DNA from: Nocardiopsis metallicus
GTDB lineage: Bacteria; Actinomycetota; Actinomycetes; Streptosporangiales; Streptosporangiaceae
Direction of reading: 5' to 3'
DNA length: 64,000 bases
Assembly: GCF_014201115.1 (NCBI RefSeq)
Contig: NZ_JACHDO010000001.1
Location: forward strand, 4,650,001 to 4,714,000
The notes below the pieces were generated by a model that was not told the DNA's origin, did no database searches, and saw only the letters and a program-made list of their open reading frames with translations. Position numbers and translations under genes: made by a program. Position 1 is the first letter of the stretch; the number at the start of each line of letters is the position of its first letter. Below, one piece after another: positions 8,352-16,858 of the stretch.

Positions 8352-9053
8352 TCAGAGCCAGGTGACCCTGGAGCTCTCCAGGTCGTAGCGGGCGGCCACG
8401 ACCTTCAACCTTCCGTCCGCCACGAACTCACCCAGTTCGCCGTCCTCGCGGAGCCGCCGCGCGATGTGCCGGGCATTGGCCCGGACGCAGTCGTCGAGGA
8501 AGTCCTCGCCGTCGTCGGGGGTGGACTCCACCACCTCCAGGATCTCCGCGACCAGGCCGCCGACGTGGCCGTGCGGGAGCTCGCCGGTGCGGTGCGCCTG
8601 CACCGCCGCGTCGACCGCTCCGCAGCTCTGGTGGCCCATCACCACGATCAGGGGCGTGCGCAGGTGCTCGACCGCGTAGGTGAGGCTGCCGAGCACGGAA
8701 CCGTCCAGGACCTGGCCCGCGGAGCGGATGGTGAAGAGGTCGCCCAGACCCCGGTCGAAGACCAGCTCCGGGGGCACCCGGGAGTCCGCGCAGCCCAGGA
8801 CGACCGCGAAGGGCTCCTGGCCCTCGACCAGCTGGGCGCGGCGCGCCCTGCTCTCGTGGGGGTGCTGGGACACGTGGCGGTGCCAGCGTCTGTTGCCCTC
8901 CTTGAGCAGGCGCAGGGCCTCCTTGGCGTCGCCGGTGACGGCCCCGGCGGGGGCGGCTCCAGCCCAGGCGGAGGAGGGGAGGGTGGTGGCGACGGCTGCG
9001 CCGACACCGCCGAGGAGCGACGCCTTGAAGGCGCCGCGACGGGTGATGGCCAT
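8352..9053 (-). CDS. Tat-exported beta-carbonic anhydrase
   Basis: A 233-aa beta-class carbonic anhydrase, which interconverts CO2 and bicarbonate at a Cys2-His zinc site. Key motifs are CADSRVPPE (Cys, Asp and Arg) and GHQSCGAVDAA (His and Cys), with a normal catalytic domain of about 190 residues. The N-terminus TRRGAFKAS, followed by a hydrophobic stretch ending SSAWA, is a twin-arginine signal peptide with a likely cleavage site near residue 31. The enzyme is therefore predicted outside the membrane, which is less usual than the cytoplasmic form. It is a single gene with its own terminator, and no transporter gene adjoins it. Confidence 0.9.
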   Translation of the reverse strand: MAITRRGAFKASLLGGVGAAVATTLPSSAWAGAAPAGAVTGDAKEALRLLKEGNRRWHRHVSQHPHESRARRAQLVEGQEPFAVVLGCADSRVPPELVFDRGLGDLFTIRSAGQVLDGSVLGSLTYAVEHLRTPLIVVMGHQSCGAVDAAVQAHRTGELPHGHVGGLVAEILEVVESTPDDGEDFLDDCVRANARHIARRLREDGELGEFVADGRLKVVAARYDLESSRVTWL

Positions 9054-9209
9054 GGGGGCCTCTGTTTCCGTTTCACGAACAAAATGACTTTTGCTTGCAA
9101 AGCGGATAAAAGCTACTCCCGGCGCATCAGGGGAGACAAGGGAATTGACGCTTCCCTAACGCGCCGGGGCCGAAACGGGACACGGTTCCACACGGCCGTA
9201 ACGGACTTC

Positions 9210-10883
9210 TCAGACGTGGCGGCGAGACTGCACGAAGTCGAAGCGGCCCGCCACGAAACGCGGGTCGGTCAGCGCGGAGGTCGCCGCGGGGTTGGCCCCC
9301 GAACCGTGGTAGTCGCTGAAGGCGGCCGACTGGTTGACGAACACCCCCTGGGTGAGGTTCGCGGACAGGTTCACCCCGGCCTCCAGGGCGGCCTGCTCCG
9401 CCCGCTCCAGCACGCCCTCGCGGGTGGAGTAGACCGCCGCGGTGATCGCTCCCTTCTCGGCGACGGTCTCGCCGAGAAGGCGCAGGGACTCCCCGGTGTC
9501 GGCCGTGGTGATCACGAAGGAGATCGGGCCGAAGTGCTCGCGCCCGTACACCTGCCGGTTCTCGGCGCCCAGCCAGATCAGGGCCGGGGTGCGCACGACG
9601 GCGTCGGGGAACTCCGGATGGACGGGCGACGTCGGGGCGAGCAGTAGTTCCCCCAGCCCCTCGGCCGCGTCCACCCGCTCCCGCACCCCGTCGTTGACCA
9701 CGGCTCCGAGCACGCCCACGAGCCGCGCGGGATCGGCGGCCAGTTCGGCGACGGCGACGGCCAGGTCCGCGGCGAACTCGTCGGCGCCCTTGTGCCCCTC
9801 GTCGGTGTCCACACCTCCGGCCGGGACGTAGATGTTCTGCGGGGTGGTGCACATCTGGCCGCTGTACAGGGACAGGGAATGGGCGAGGTTGCCCAGCATC
9901 GGGCGGTAGGCGTCCGTGGAGTCCACCACCACCGTGTTGGTCCCGGCCTTCTCCGTGCTGACGAAGGCCTGCCGGGCGTTGTCCTCCAACCAGTCGCCGA
10001 ACTCCGTGGAGCCGGTGAAGTCGACGATCCGCACCTCGGGGCGCAGGGCGAGATCGGCCGCGATGCGGTCCTCGGGGGCCTCGGCCGCCAACAGCACGGC
10101 GTCGGGGTCCATGCCCTGCTCGGTGAGCACTTCACGGGCGACCGCCACGGTGATCGCCAGCGGCAGTACCGCGCCCGGGTGGGGCTTGACGATCACGGTG
10201 TTGCCGGTGACCAGGTCCGCGAAGAGCGCGGGGTAGGAGTTCCAGGTCGGGAAGGTGTTGCAGCCGATGACCAGGCCGATCCCGCGGCCGCGCGCGGTGT
10301 AGCGCTTGGCCATCGTGACCGGGCCGCCGCGGCGCTGGGGTTTCTCCCACCGGGACTCGCCCGCGTAGCGCCCGATCAGGTCGTAGCCGTAGGCCACCGC
10401 CTCCAGCCCCCGGTCCTGGGCGTGCGGGCCGCCCGCCTGGAAGGCCATGACGAAGGACTGGCCGGTGGTGTGCTGGACGGCGTGCGCCATCTCGAAGCTG
10501 CGGCGGTTGAGCCGGTCGAGGATCTCCAGGCACACGCCCGCGCGCACCTCCAGGGACACGCGCCGCCAGGAGGCGAGGGCCCGGCCGGAGGCGGCGAGGA
10601 GGGCTTCGGCGTCGGCCCGCGGGTAGGTGACGTCGAGTGCCGGGCCGTAGGGAGAGCGTTCGGTGGCCACGCGGCCCCGGTCGCCGGGCCCGTCGAGCGG
10701 GAAGTCCTTGCCGAGCAGCGCCTCGAAGGCGGCCCTTCCTTCCGGGGCGGCCTCCTCACCGTAGACCGAGCGGCTCGGCGACTCCGGGTAGGCGCTGTGG
10801 TGGTGCCGCCCGCGGATCGCCGCGACGGCGGCGTCAAGGGTTCCTCGGTGTCGTTCGAGCAGGTCCGGGTGGTGTGTCGGCAC
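9210..10883 (-). CDS. paaN: Phenylacetic acid degradation protein PaaN (aldehyde dehydrogenase family)
   Basis: A 557-aa aldehyde-dehydrogenase-superfamily protein starting at GTG 10883, with GAGAGAGGG upstream. It has the cofactor-binding region (IVKPHPGAVLPL), the catalytic-type Glu in STEKAGTNTVVV, and the catalytic Cys in YSGQMCTTPQN. It resembles the ALDH half of the ring-opening enzyme PaaZ but lacks the hydratase domain, as PaaN proteins do. Role: oxidation of an aldehyde intermediate in phenylacetate or related aromatic catabolism. It is divergently arranged with a TetR regulator and shares with it an operator-bearing intergenic region. No other paa genes are in the window. Confidence 0.85.
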   Translation of the reverse strand: MPTHHPDLLERHRGTLDAAVAAIRGRHHHSAYPESPSRSVYGEEAAPEGRAAFEALLGKDFPLDGPGDRGRVATERSPYGPALDVTYPRADAEALLAASGRALASWRRVSLEVRAGVCLEILDRLNRRSFEMAHAVQHTTGQSFVMAFQAGGPHAQDRGLEAVAYGYDLIGRYAGESRWEKPQRRGGPVTMAKRYTARGRGIGLVIGCNTFPTWNSYPALFADLVTGNTVIVKPHPGAVLPLAITVAVAREVLTEQGMDPDAVLLAAEAPEDRIAADLALRPEVRIVDFTGSTEFGDWLEDNARQAFVSTEKAGTNTVVVDSTDAYRPMLGNLAHSLSLYSGQMCTTPQNIYVPAGGVDTDEGHKGADEFAADLAVAVAELAADPARLVGVLGAVVNDGVRERVDAAEGLGELLLAPTSPVHPEFPDAVVRTPALIWLGAENRQVYGREHFGPISFVITTADTGESLRLLGETVAEKGAITAAVYSTREGVLERAEQAALEAGVNLSANLTQGVFVNQSAAFSDYHGSGANPAATSALTDPRFVAGRFDFVQSRRHV

Positions 10884-10931
10884 GGCTTACGCCCTCTCTC
10901 AGCTGATGGTCCGGGCTCTATAGTGCGTTAC

Positions 10932-10948
10932 TAACCGACCGTTCGTTA
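10932..10948. promoter_or_regulatory. Putative TetR operator between paaN and its regulator
   Basis: Imperfect 17-bp palindrome of the form TAACnnACnGTnnGTTA in the 152-base gap between the divergent paaN and TetR genes. Position and symmetry fit autoregulation plus control of paaN. Confidence 0.55.
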
Positions 10949-11035
10949 AGTTAGCAAGTCCTCGTGGGAGGAAGGACACGGCCGGTCGGCCGCCTCCCGC
11001 ACGTCCGTCCCCGTCACAAGGTAGATTCGACAACC

Positions 11036-11674
11036 GTGTCCCGATCTTCCGCAACCGAACCAGCCTCCTCGCGCCAGACCGGTCGGCGCCGCTCCGGCCG
11101 ACCGGGGCACGACGCCGACTCCGTGCTCCGCGTGGCCGCGCGCGTGTTCAACGAACGCGGCTACGACGGCACGAGCATGGAGGACCTGGCCCGCGCCCTG
11201 GGCGTGACCAAGTCCGCGATCTACCACCACGTCACCGGCAAGACCGAACTGCTGCGCCAGTCCCTGGACCTGGCCATGGACGCCCTGTTCGAGGTCACCC
11301 GCGAGGAGGGCGCCGTCACCGGACCCGCCATCGCGCGGCTCGAACACGTGATGCGCGGCAGTGTCCGGGTGCTGGTGGAGGAGCTGCCGCACGTCACCCT
11401 GCTGTTGCGGGTACGCGGCAACACCGAGGTGGAGAAGCACGCCCTGGAGCGCCGACGCCAGTTCGACCACCTCATCGCCGACCTGGTCCGCGCCGGTGTC
11501 GTGGACGGCGACATCCGCAGCGACGTCGACCCCGCGGTCGCCTCACGCCTGCTCTTCGGCATGGTCAACTCGATCGTGGAGTGGTACAAGCCGGACCGCG
11601 GCATGGCCGCCGAGGAGCTCGCCGACTCCCTGTGCCGGATCGCCTTCGAGGGCCTGCGCAGCCACCGGGACTGA
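11036..11674 (+). CDS. TetR/AcrR family regulator, probable paaN repressor
   Basis: 212 aa from GTG 11036. A basic disordered head (about 25 residues) precedes the HTH. AARVFNERGYDGTSMEDLARALGVTKSAIYHHVTGKTELL is the TetR DNA-binding domain: helix-turn-helix with the YHHVTGKTELL signature. The C-terminal ligand domain (about residues 75-205) is all-helical, with RVRGNTEVEKHALERRR. It is divergent from paaN, and the palindrome at 10932-10948 is the likely target. The effector is probably an aryl-CoA such as phenylacetyl-CoA, by analogy with PaaR-type regulators; that is inference. Confidence 0.85.
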   Translation: MSRSSATEPASSRQTGRRRSGRPGHDADSVLRVAARVFNERGYDGTSMEDLARALGVTKSAIYHHVTGKTELLRQSLDLAMDALFEVTREEGAVTGPAIARLEHVMRGSVRVLVEELPHVTLLLRVRGNTEVEKHALERRRQFDHLIADLVRAGVVDGDIRSDVDPAVASRLLFGMVNSIVEWYKPDRGMAAEELADSLCRIAFEGLRSHRD

Positions 11675-11900
11675 GCGCCCGGGCTCGCCTGTGCCCAGCA
11701 TCACCCGTCGCCCCCCGGACACCGAAAGCTCCTACCAGGCGGTAGCTCTCACCTCTGACCTCCGCCACCAGCCCCCGGAGCAGGTTCTTGGCGAGCCAAA
11801 GGCCGAAATAAAGGTCCTAAAGTAGATTCATCCCTCCTTTCCTCTCTGCTTTTCCGTGCCTTTTTCGCCTCCCGCACACTTTCTCCCCGGAGCCCTCGCC

Positions 11901-12659
11901 ATGATCGACCATTTCGCATACGGCTGGTGGACACCCTCCATCGCCTATGTCCTCTCCGTGACCGGTTCGTTCATCGGACTGCGGTTCGCGCTGCTCTCCA
12001 GGGATGCCGCCGGGGCCGGGCGCTGGCTGTGGCTTACCCTGAGCGCGGCCTGCCTGGGCGGCACGGCCATCTGGTCCATGCACTTCGTCGCCATGATGGG
12101 CTTTCGTGTCCAGGGCGCGCCGATCCGCTACGACACCACGCTGACCGTTCTCAGCGGCCTGCTGGCGATCGGCGTGATGTTCGTGGCGCTCACCCTGGCC
12201 ACGACGCGGCCGAGCAAGCCGTGGATCATCAGCGGCGGGCTGATCGCGGGGGCCGGCGTGGTGGGTATGCACTACATGGGCATGGCCTCGATGAACGTCC
12301 ACGGCCACCTGCACCACGACCCCGTCTACGTGGGCGCGGCGTGCGTGATCGCGGTGAGCGCGGCCACGACGGCGCTCTGGTTCGCCCTGAACGTGCGCCG
12401 CGCCTCCTACTCCCTGCTCGCCGCCCTCCTGATGGGCATCGCCGTCTCGGCCATGCACTACACCGGGATGTTCGGCATGAGCTTCACCCCCGCCGAGCAC
12501 GTCCCGCTCACCCCGCCGCCCGGCGCGAACACCTCGGACCTGCTGCTGCCGCTGATCACCGGGCTGTTCGTCTTCCTGATGGTCTGCAGCCTGTTCCTGT
12601 TGCTGAACGCGGGCGAGGACAACAAGTCCCGTCACCGCGACAGAAACAACGTCGGCTGA
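11901..12659 (+). CDS. MHYT-domain integral membrane sensor (paralog 1)
   Basis: A 252-aa polytopic protein of about seven helices, ATG 11901. It carries the three diagnostic MHYT repeats at the ends of alternate helices: MHFVAMMG, MHYMGMAS and MHYTGMFG. MHYT domains are proposed to bind copper through Met/His and sense O2, CO or NO. This protein is the stand-alone type with no output domain, ending in a short charged tail. A second, clearly related gene lies at 15980, with an IS and a group II intron inserted between them. No downstream kinase or cyclase is linked, so the signalling output is unknown. Confidence 0.88.
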   Translation: MIDHFAYGWWTPSIAYVLSVTGSFIGLRFALLSRDAAGAGRWLWLTLSAACLGGTAIWSMHFVAMMGFRVQGAPIRYDTTLTVLSGLLAIGVMFVALTLATTRPSKPWIISGGLIAGAGVVGMHYMGMASMNVHGHLHHDPVYVGAACVIAVSAATTALWFALNVRRASYSLLAALLMGIAVSAMHYTGMFGMSFTPAEHVPLTPPPGANTSDLLLPLITGLFVFLMVCSLFLLLNAGEDNKSRHRDRNNVG

Positions 12660-12695
12660 CAACCCCGCGACCGCATATTGGCCACATCAGGCCAC

Positions 12696-12713
12696 TGAGG
12701 TTTTCTCAGCGAA
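12696..12713 (+). repeat. IS left terminal inverted repeat
   Basis: 18-bp repeat, perfect match to the reverse complement of 13663-13680. Confidence 0.88.
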
Positions 12714-12823
12714 ATGATCTCTGCGGAGCAGGGTGATTTTCGGATCCCCGCCGGGCCGGACGAGTGGCACCTGGATGCGAGCAGACGTAAAGCCCCTGGT
12801 AGGACAGGTCTCACCACAAGATC

Positions 12824-13660
12824 ATGTCCGTAACCACCAGAGGCTTCACGTTGGTCACCTATTCTGCCACCCTCGACGTCCCACGCCACATCGTCGAGTT
12901 CCTCGCCCGACACCTGGCCGCCCACCGCCGAAGCATCGCCACTCCGAAGGGCTCACGGGCACTCGGGCCGTTCCGCCAAGCGGTGCTGGTGCTGCGCTGG
13001 TTCCGTGAGCGCGGCTGTGTGCACTGCCTGGCCCGTGACGCCGGAATCTCCCAGGCCACCAGCTACCGCTACCTACACGAAGGCATCGACGTCCTCGCCG
13101 GCCAGGCCCCCGACCTGCACGAAGTCTTGGCCAATTGCCACAACGAAGGGATAGCGCGCGTAGTCTTGGACGGCACGCTGATCGCCTCCGACCGCCTCGC
13201 GGGCGTCCGCGAGAACGGCAACGACCTGTGGTTCAGCCAAAAACACAAGGCCTTCGGCGGCAACATCCAGTTCCTATCCGCACCGGACGGCACCCCGCTG
13301 TGGGTCTCCGCAGTCGAGCCCGGATCCACCCCCGACATCACCGCCGCCCGCCTCCACGCCCTGCCCGCCCTGTACAAGGCAGCGGCCGAGGGCCTGCCCA
13401 CCCTGGCTGACAAGGGCTACCAAGGCGCCGGTATCGGCGTGCACACCCCCATCAAGCGCCCTACGGGCCAGGGCGAAGGGGCTCTGCACGTGGACACACG
13501 GATGTATAACGCGCTGTTGCGGCACGTGCGTGCGCTCGGTGAGCGCACCGCCGCCGAACTCAAGGAGCGCTGGCGGACGCTGAAGTACGTCACGCTTAGC
13601 CCGAGCCGGATCGGAGACATCGCCCGTGCGGCTCTTGTCCTCAACAGGCAGTGGAAATGA
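12824..13660 (+). CDS. IS5-family-like DDE transposase
   Basis: A 278-aa transposase of the DDE_Tnp_4 (HARBI1-like) type. The N-terminal helix-turn-helix region contains VHCLARDAGISQATSYRYL. The catalytic first Asp lies in ARVVLDGTLIASDR, the second in LPTLADKGYQGAG, and the Glu lies within the helix ERTAAELKERWR near residue 250. It catalyses cut-and-paste movement of the element bounded by the 18-bp repeats. It starts at ATG 12824, where the ribosome site is weak, as is typical of transposases. The gene appears intact. The stop is three bases before the right inverted repeat. Confidence 0.88.
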   Translation: MSVTTRGFTLVTYSATLDVPRHIVEFLARHLAAHRRSIATPKGSRALGPFRQAVLVLRWFRERGCVHCLARDAGISQATSYRYLHEGIDVLAGQAPDLHEVLANCHNEGIARVVLDGTLIASDRLAGVRENGNDLWFSQKHKAFGGNIQFLSAPDGTPLWVSAVEPGSTPDITAARLHALPALYKAAAEGLPTLADKGYQGAGIGVHTPIKRPTGQGEGALHVDTRMYNALLRHVRALGERTAAELKERWRTLKYVTLSPSRIGDIARAALVLNRQWK

Positions 13661-13662
13661 TC

Positions 13663-13680
13663 TTCGCTGAGAAAACCTCA
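13663..13680 (-). repeat. IS right terminal inverted repeat
   Basis: Exact reverse complement of 12696-12713; its outer end is one base from the group II intron 5' end. Confidence 0.88.
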
Positions 13681-14296
13681 CGTGCGCCACGAGGCGCTGT
13701 TCAAACACATATCCGAGTGGAGGTGAAAGCAACTCCGCCGCCTTCTCGTCGTAGCGAGAAGGTGAAGCAAGGGGCAGTCTGAAGCGGAGATCGCCGCCAA
13801 GGACGGGAAGCAGCCCTGACAATGCCTGGATGGCCCAGTACTACCGGATGGGTCATGCCGCGGTTAGCGAGATGGGACGGTATACGAAAGGAACCGGTGC
13901 CATAAAACCCCCTAATTTTTCGCCAGCTCTAACCCGGTGGATCCGGGCTGGAAAGCAGTGCGCATCCACCAACGGAGAGGACCATAGTTCTCTCTCGTGG
14001 TGGAAAACTCCCGAGCCGGTATGTGAGATCTGGCAGGGAGGCCCTGGTGAAGGTCTACGGCGTAACCAGGGCGATACTGCGGGGGTAAAGCCGGGTACCT
14101 CGCCCGTCGATCGGAGAACAGCGAACGTGGGAACCACCGGTCCTCACTCCCTTCCCTTCTCGATGCCATCGAGAAAGGAAAGGATAGGTGCGATGCTCAC
14201 CGAAGAAGGCCAGTGGGGCGGAGACGCCGTAGTAGTCCGAGACCGGGAAAGCCGGTCACATGGCGAAGGGCGGCAGCGATTCCAAGGAGAACACAG

Positions 14297-15766
14297 GTGA
14301 ATGCAAGATCCGAAGACGCACCGGTGAACACCGGAGCTTCGATCGTATGGCCGGATTCCGATACCGCCTACTTTCGGGTACGGAAGATGCAGACCAAACT
14401 CCATCAATGGGCGAAGGAGGATTCTTCACGCAGGTTCGATGACGTATTCAACCTGGTCTATGATCCGGCGTTCCTGGTCGATGCGTTCGAACGCACCGCC
14501 CGGAACAAAGGTGCCAGGACAGCAGGAGTCGACGGGGTCACCGTGCACATGGTCCGATCCCGTATCGGAAGGGATGCGTTCCTCCAACAGGTGCGCGACC
14601 TGCTCAAAAGCGGGGAATTCCGACCCAGTGAAGTACGTCGGGTGGCGATCCCCAAAGCGGGCGGGAAGCTGCGCAAGCTGGGGATCCCCACCGTGATCGA
14701 CAGAGTGGTTCAGGCATCACTGAAAGCGGTGCTGGAACCGGTCTTCGAGGCGGACTTCCTTCCCTGCTCCTATGGTTTTCGGCCCAACCGGCGCGCTCAG
14801 GACGCGATCGCCGAGATCCACAGCCTCGCCTCACCGGTGAAGAACCACCACTGGGTTCTGGAAGCCGACATCAAAGCGTGCTTCGACGAGATCGATCACA
14901 CCTCTTTGATGGATAGGGTGAGAGGACGGGTCAAGGACAAGCGGACCAACGCGCTGGTGAAATCGTTCTTGAAATCCGGCGTGATGACACAGTCCGGGAA
15001 TCGAGAGGAGACCATCACCGGGACGCCGCAAGGCGGAATCCTGTCACCGTTGCTGGCCAACATCGCGTTGTCAGCACTGGACGAATACATCGCAGCGCAA
15101 TGGGAAACCAGTGCATACCGTAGACGTGTTCGTCGCCAGAAGGGAATCGGTAACTGGAAACTGGTTCGTTACGCTGATGACTTCGTCATCATGGTGCAAG
15201 GGAGCCGTGACCGGGCCGAGGTCTTGAAAGAAGAGGTGAGCCAGGTACTGACCCCGTTAGGGCTGCGCTTGGCCGAGGAGAAAACCGGGGTTGTCCATAT
15301 CGACCAGGGGTTCGATTTCCTCGGGTTTCATATTCGCCGCAGGGTGAAGAGAGGGACCCGACGTCGGTACGTCTACACCATCCCGTCTAAGAAATCCGTT
15401 CAGGCGATCAAGGACGGGGTGCGGCGGGCAACGAACAGACCCACCCGGAACACGGCCACCGAACGCAAGATCGCGGAGGTGGACACGATGGTTCGGGGGT
15501 GGGCGAACTACTTCCGTCATGGTGTGTCCAAGAAGATGTTCTCCACTGTGGATTCCTTTTCCTGGTGGAGGTTGTCTTCTTGGATCCGCCGCAAGCACTC
15601 CAATATTGGTCTGCGTGAGTTGAGGCGGCGGTTCACCGATCGTGGGTGGCGGCTCGCCTATCAGGGATCTGTTTTCCGTGGCGCATCCAACGTCACGGTG
15701 TCCCGGTATCGGTTCAGGGGGTATTCGATTCCCACCCCGTGGACCACACGACCTGCAACCTGTTGA
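14297..15766 (+). CDS. ltrA: Group II intron-encoded reverse transcriptase/maturase
   Basis: 489 aa from GTG 14297, selected because AAGGAG lies 7 bases upstream. The RT domain is complete: RRVAIPKAGGKLRKLGIPTV, CSYGFRPNRRAQDA, EADIKACFDEIDH, GTPQGGILSPLLANI and the catalytic YADD at residues 292-295. The X/maturase domain (GIIM; RGWANYFRHGVSK, WWRLSSWIRRKH) follows to near the C-terminus. There is no HNH endonuclease domain, so mobility would rely on reverse splicing without second-strand cleavage. The protein helps its own intron fold and splice and copies the intron RNA into DNA. Its codon use is less G+C-biased than chromosomal neighbours, consistent with transfer. Confidence 0.92.
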   Translation: MNARSEDAPVNTGASIVWPDSDTAYFRVRKMQTKLHQWAKEDSSRRFDDVFNLVYDPAFLVDAFERTARNKGARTAGVDGVTVHMVRSRIGRDAFLQQVRDLLKSGEFRPSEVRRVAIPKAGGKLRKLGIPTVIDRVVQASLKAVLEPVFEADFLPCSYGFRPNRRAQDAIAEIHSLASPVKNHHWVLEADIKACFDEIDHTSLMDRVRGRVKDKRTNALVKSFLKSGVMTQSGNREETITGTPQGGILSPLLANIALSALDEYIAAQWETSAYRRRVRRQKGIGNWKLVRYADDFVIMVQGSRDRAEVLKEEVSQVLTPLGLRLAEEKTGVVHIDQGFDFLGFHIRRRVKRGTRRRYVYTIPSKKSVQAIKDGVRRATNRPTRNTATERKIAEVDTMVRGWANYFRHGVSKKMFSTVDSFSWWRLSSWIRRKHSNIGLRELRRRFTDRGWRLAYQGSVFRGASNVTVSRYRFRGYSIPTPWTTRPATC

Positions 15767-15777
15767 GGAACCGTGGA

Positions 15778-15811
15778 GAGCCCGTTGCGTTGAAAGGCGC
15801 ACGGCGGGTTC
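15778..15811 (+). ncRNA. Group II intron domain V
   Basis: 34-nt hairpin at the ribozyme core: lower stem GAGCCCG/CGGGTTC with the AGC triad at 15779-15781, a short bulge, then upper stem TGCGTT/GGCGCA capped by a GAAA tetraloop. It lies 11 bases after the maturase stop, as expected. Confidence 0.88.
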
Positions 15812-15979
15812 GGAGGGCGGGCCGTGGAAACCTGTCGTGAGTGATCACGGTAAGGCGCCACGGTCCGACCCTACTGAAGAAGCGAATGCTCCCCTAGCGC
15901 CGAATTAACGACATCTCTACGCTCCATGAACAGAAGCCACAATTGTGACTTGCATCATGGAAAGCAGAGAACAGGGAAC

Positions 15980-16858
15980 GTGTCCGATCTCCTCCCCCAA
16001 GGCTGGATGACGCCCGCGACCGCCTACATCATCTCGGCGGTCGGTTCCTTCCTGGGGCTTGCCTTCGCCTCCAGAGCCCGTCGGGCGACGGGTTTCTTCC
16101 GCTGGCAGTGGCTGGGCCTCGCAGCACTCTCGATCGGCGGGATAGCCATCTGGGCGATGCACTTCGTCGCCATGTTCGGTTACTCCGTCACCGGCTCCCC
16201 CCTGCGCTACGACGTCCTCCTCACCGTGATCAGCGGTGCCCTACCGATCATGGTCGTCCTGATCGCCCTCCACCTGGTGCTGCGGCGGCCCACCACGGGC
16301 CGCCTCCTGGCCAGCGGCACCCTGGTCGGTGTCGGCGTCATCGCCATGCACTACACGGGTGTGGCCGCCATGAACATCCACGGGAGCACGCACCACGACC
16401 CCGCCTACGTGGCGCTCTCGTGCGTGATCGCCGTGGCCGCCGCCACCACCGCGCTGTGGTTCGCCCGCAACCTCCAGCACCTGGGCGGCATCGCCCTGGC
16501 CGCGGTGGTCATGGCGACCGCGGTCACCGCGATGCACTACACCGGCATGGCCGGGCTCCACGTCACTCCGGCCGACTTCAACCCCATCGGCGCACCCGAC
16601 GGAGCCAAGGCGCGCGACCTGCTGCTGCCCGTGATCATCGGGCTGTTCGTCTTCCTTCTGATCTGCAGCCTCTTCCTGCTGCTGGGCGGCGAGGACGAGT
16701 ACGAGCGCAGGGACTACACCCGTCCCTCCCACCGGGCGGCGGAGCACACCGTACAGAGCACCGACGCCTCCTACCGGCCCCGGCACGGGGCACCGGAGGC
16801 ACCCGTCCCACGGCAACAGTCCCGGCCCGGGGACGACGTGTGGACCAGGCGCCGCTGA
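15980..16858 (+). CDS. MHYT-domain integral membrane sensor (paralog 2)
   Basis: 292 aa from GTG 15980 with AGGGA upstream; this start aligns with that of paralog 1 (the GW-TP-AY segment near residues 8-15 matches). An upstream ATG at 15926 would add 18 residues. It has three MHYT motifs (MHFVAMFG, MHYTGVAA, MHYTGMAG), seven helices, and a longer hydrophilic C-terminal tail of about 60 residues rich in Arg, Pro and Ser. It is clearly a duplicate of the gene at 11901. The intron now lies about 105 bases upstream, so its original promoter or readthrough from paralog 1 may be disturbed. Confidence 0.85.
   Translation: MSDLLPQGWMTPATAYIISAVGSFLGLAFASRARRATGFFRWQWLGLAALSIGGIAIWAMHFVAMFGYSVTGSPLRYDVLLTVISGALPIMVVLIALHLVLRRPTTGRLLASGTLVGVGVIAMHYTGVAAMNIHGSTHHDPAYVALSCVIAVAAATTALWFARNLQHLGGIALAAVVMATAVTAMHYTGMAGLHVTPADFNPIGAPDGAKARDLLLPVIIGLFVFLLICSLFLLLGGEDEYERRDYTRPSHRAAEHTVQSTDASYRPRHGAPEAPVPRQQSRPGDDVWTRRR

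Larger units (their letters stand above)
12696..13680 (+). mobile_element. IS5-like insertion sequence with 18-bp perfect terminal inverted repeats
   Basis: 985-bp element bounded by TGAGGTTTTCTCAGCGAA (12696-12713) and its exact reverse complement (13663-13680), enclosing one DDE transposase gene. I see no clear target-site duplication: left flank ends CCAC, right flank is C followed by the group II intron. It lies 36 bases after the stop of the first MHYT gene. The intact gene and identical ends suggest recent activity. Confidence 0.85.
13682..15874 (+). mobile_element. Group II intron
   Basis: Starts with the group II 5' consensus GTGCG at 13682. It contains a reverse transcriptase/maturase ORF in the domain IV position, then a canonical 34-nt domain V (15778-15811). 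A domain VI-like helix follows: left arm near 15817-15829 (GGGCGGGCCGTGG), right arm near 15858-15872. The 3' boundary is put at the AC around 15873-15874 and is uncertain by a few bases. Total about 2.19 kb. The ribozyme looks complete, and the insertion is in the same orientation as the flanking MHYT genes. Confidence 0.85.

Noticed and set aside
12696..13680. Target-site duplication for the IS
   Set aside because: Flanking bases (CCAC left, C then intron or TGAAG right) do not form a convincing direct repeat.
11901..16858. Interpretation of the MHYT region as an operon with a cyclase or kinase output
   Set aside because: Neither MHYT protein has GGDEF, EAL or kinase domains, and the intervening genes are transposase and maturase.
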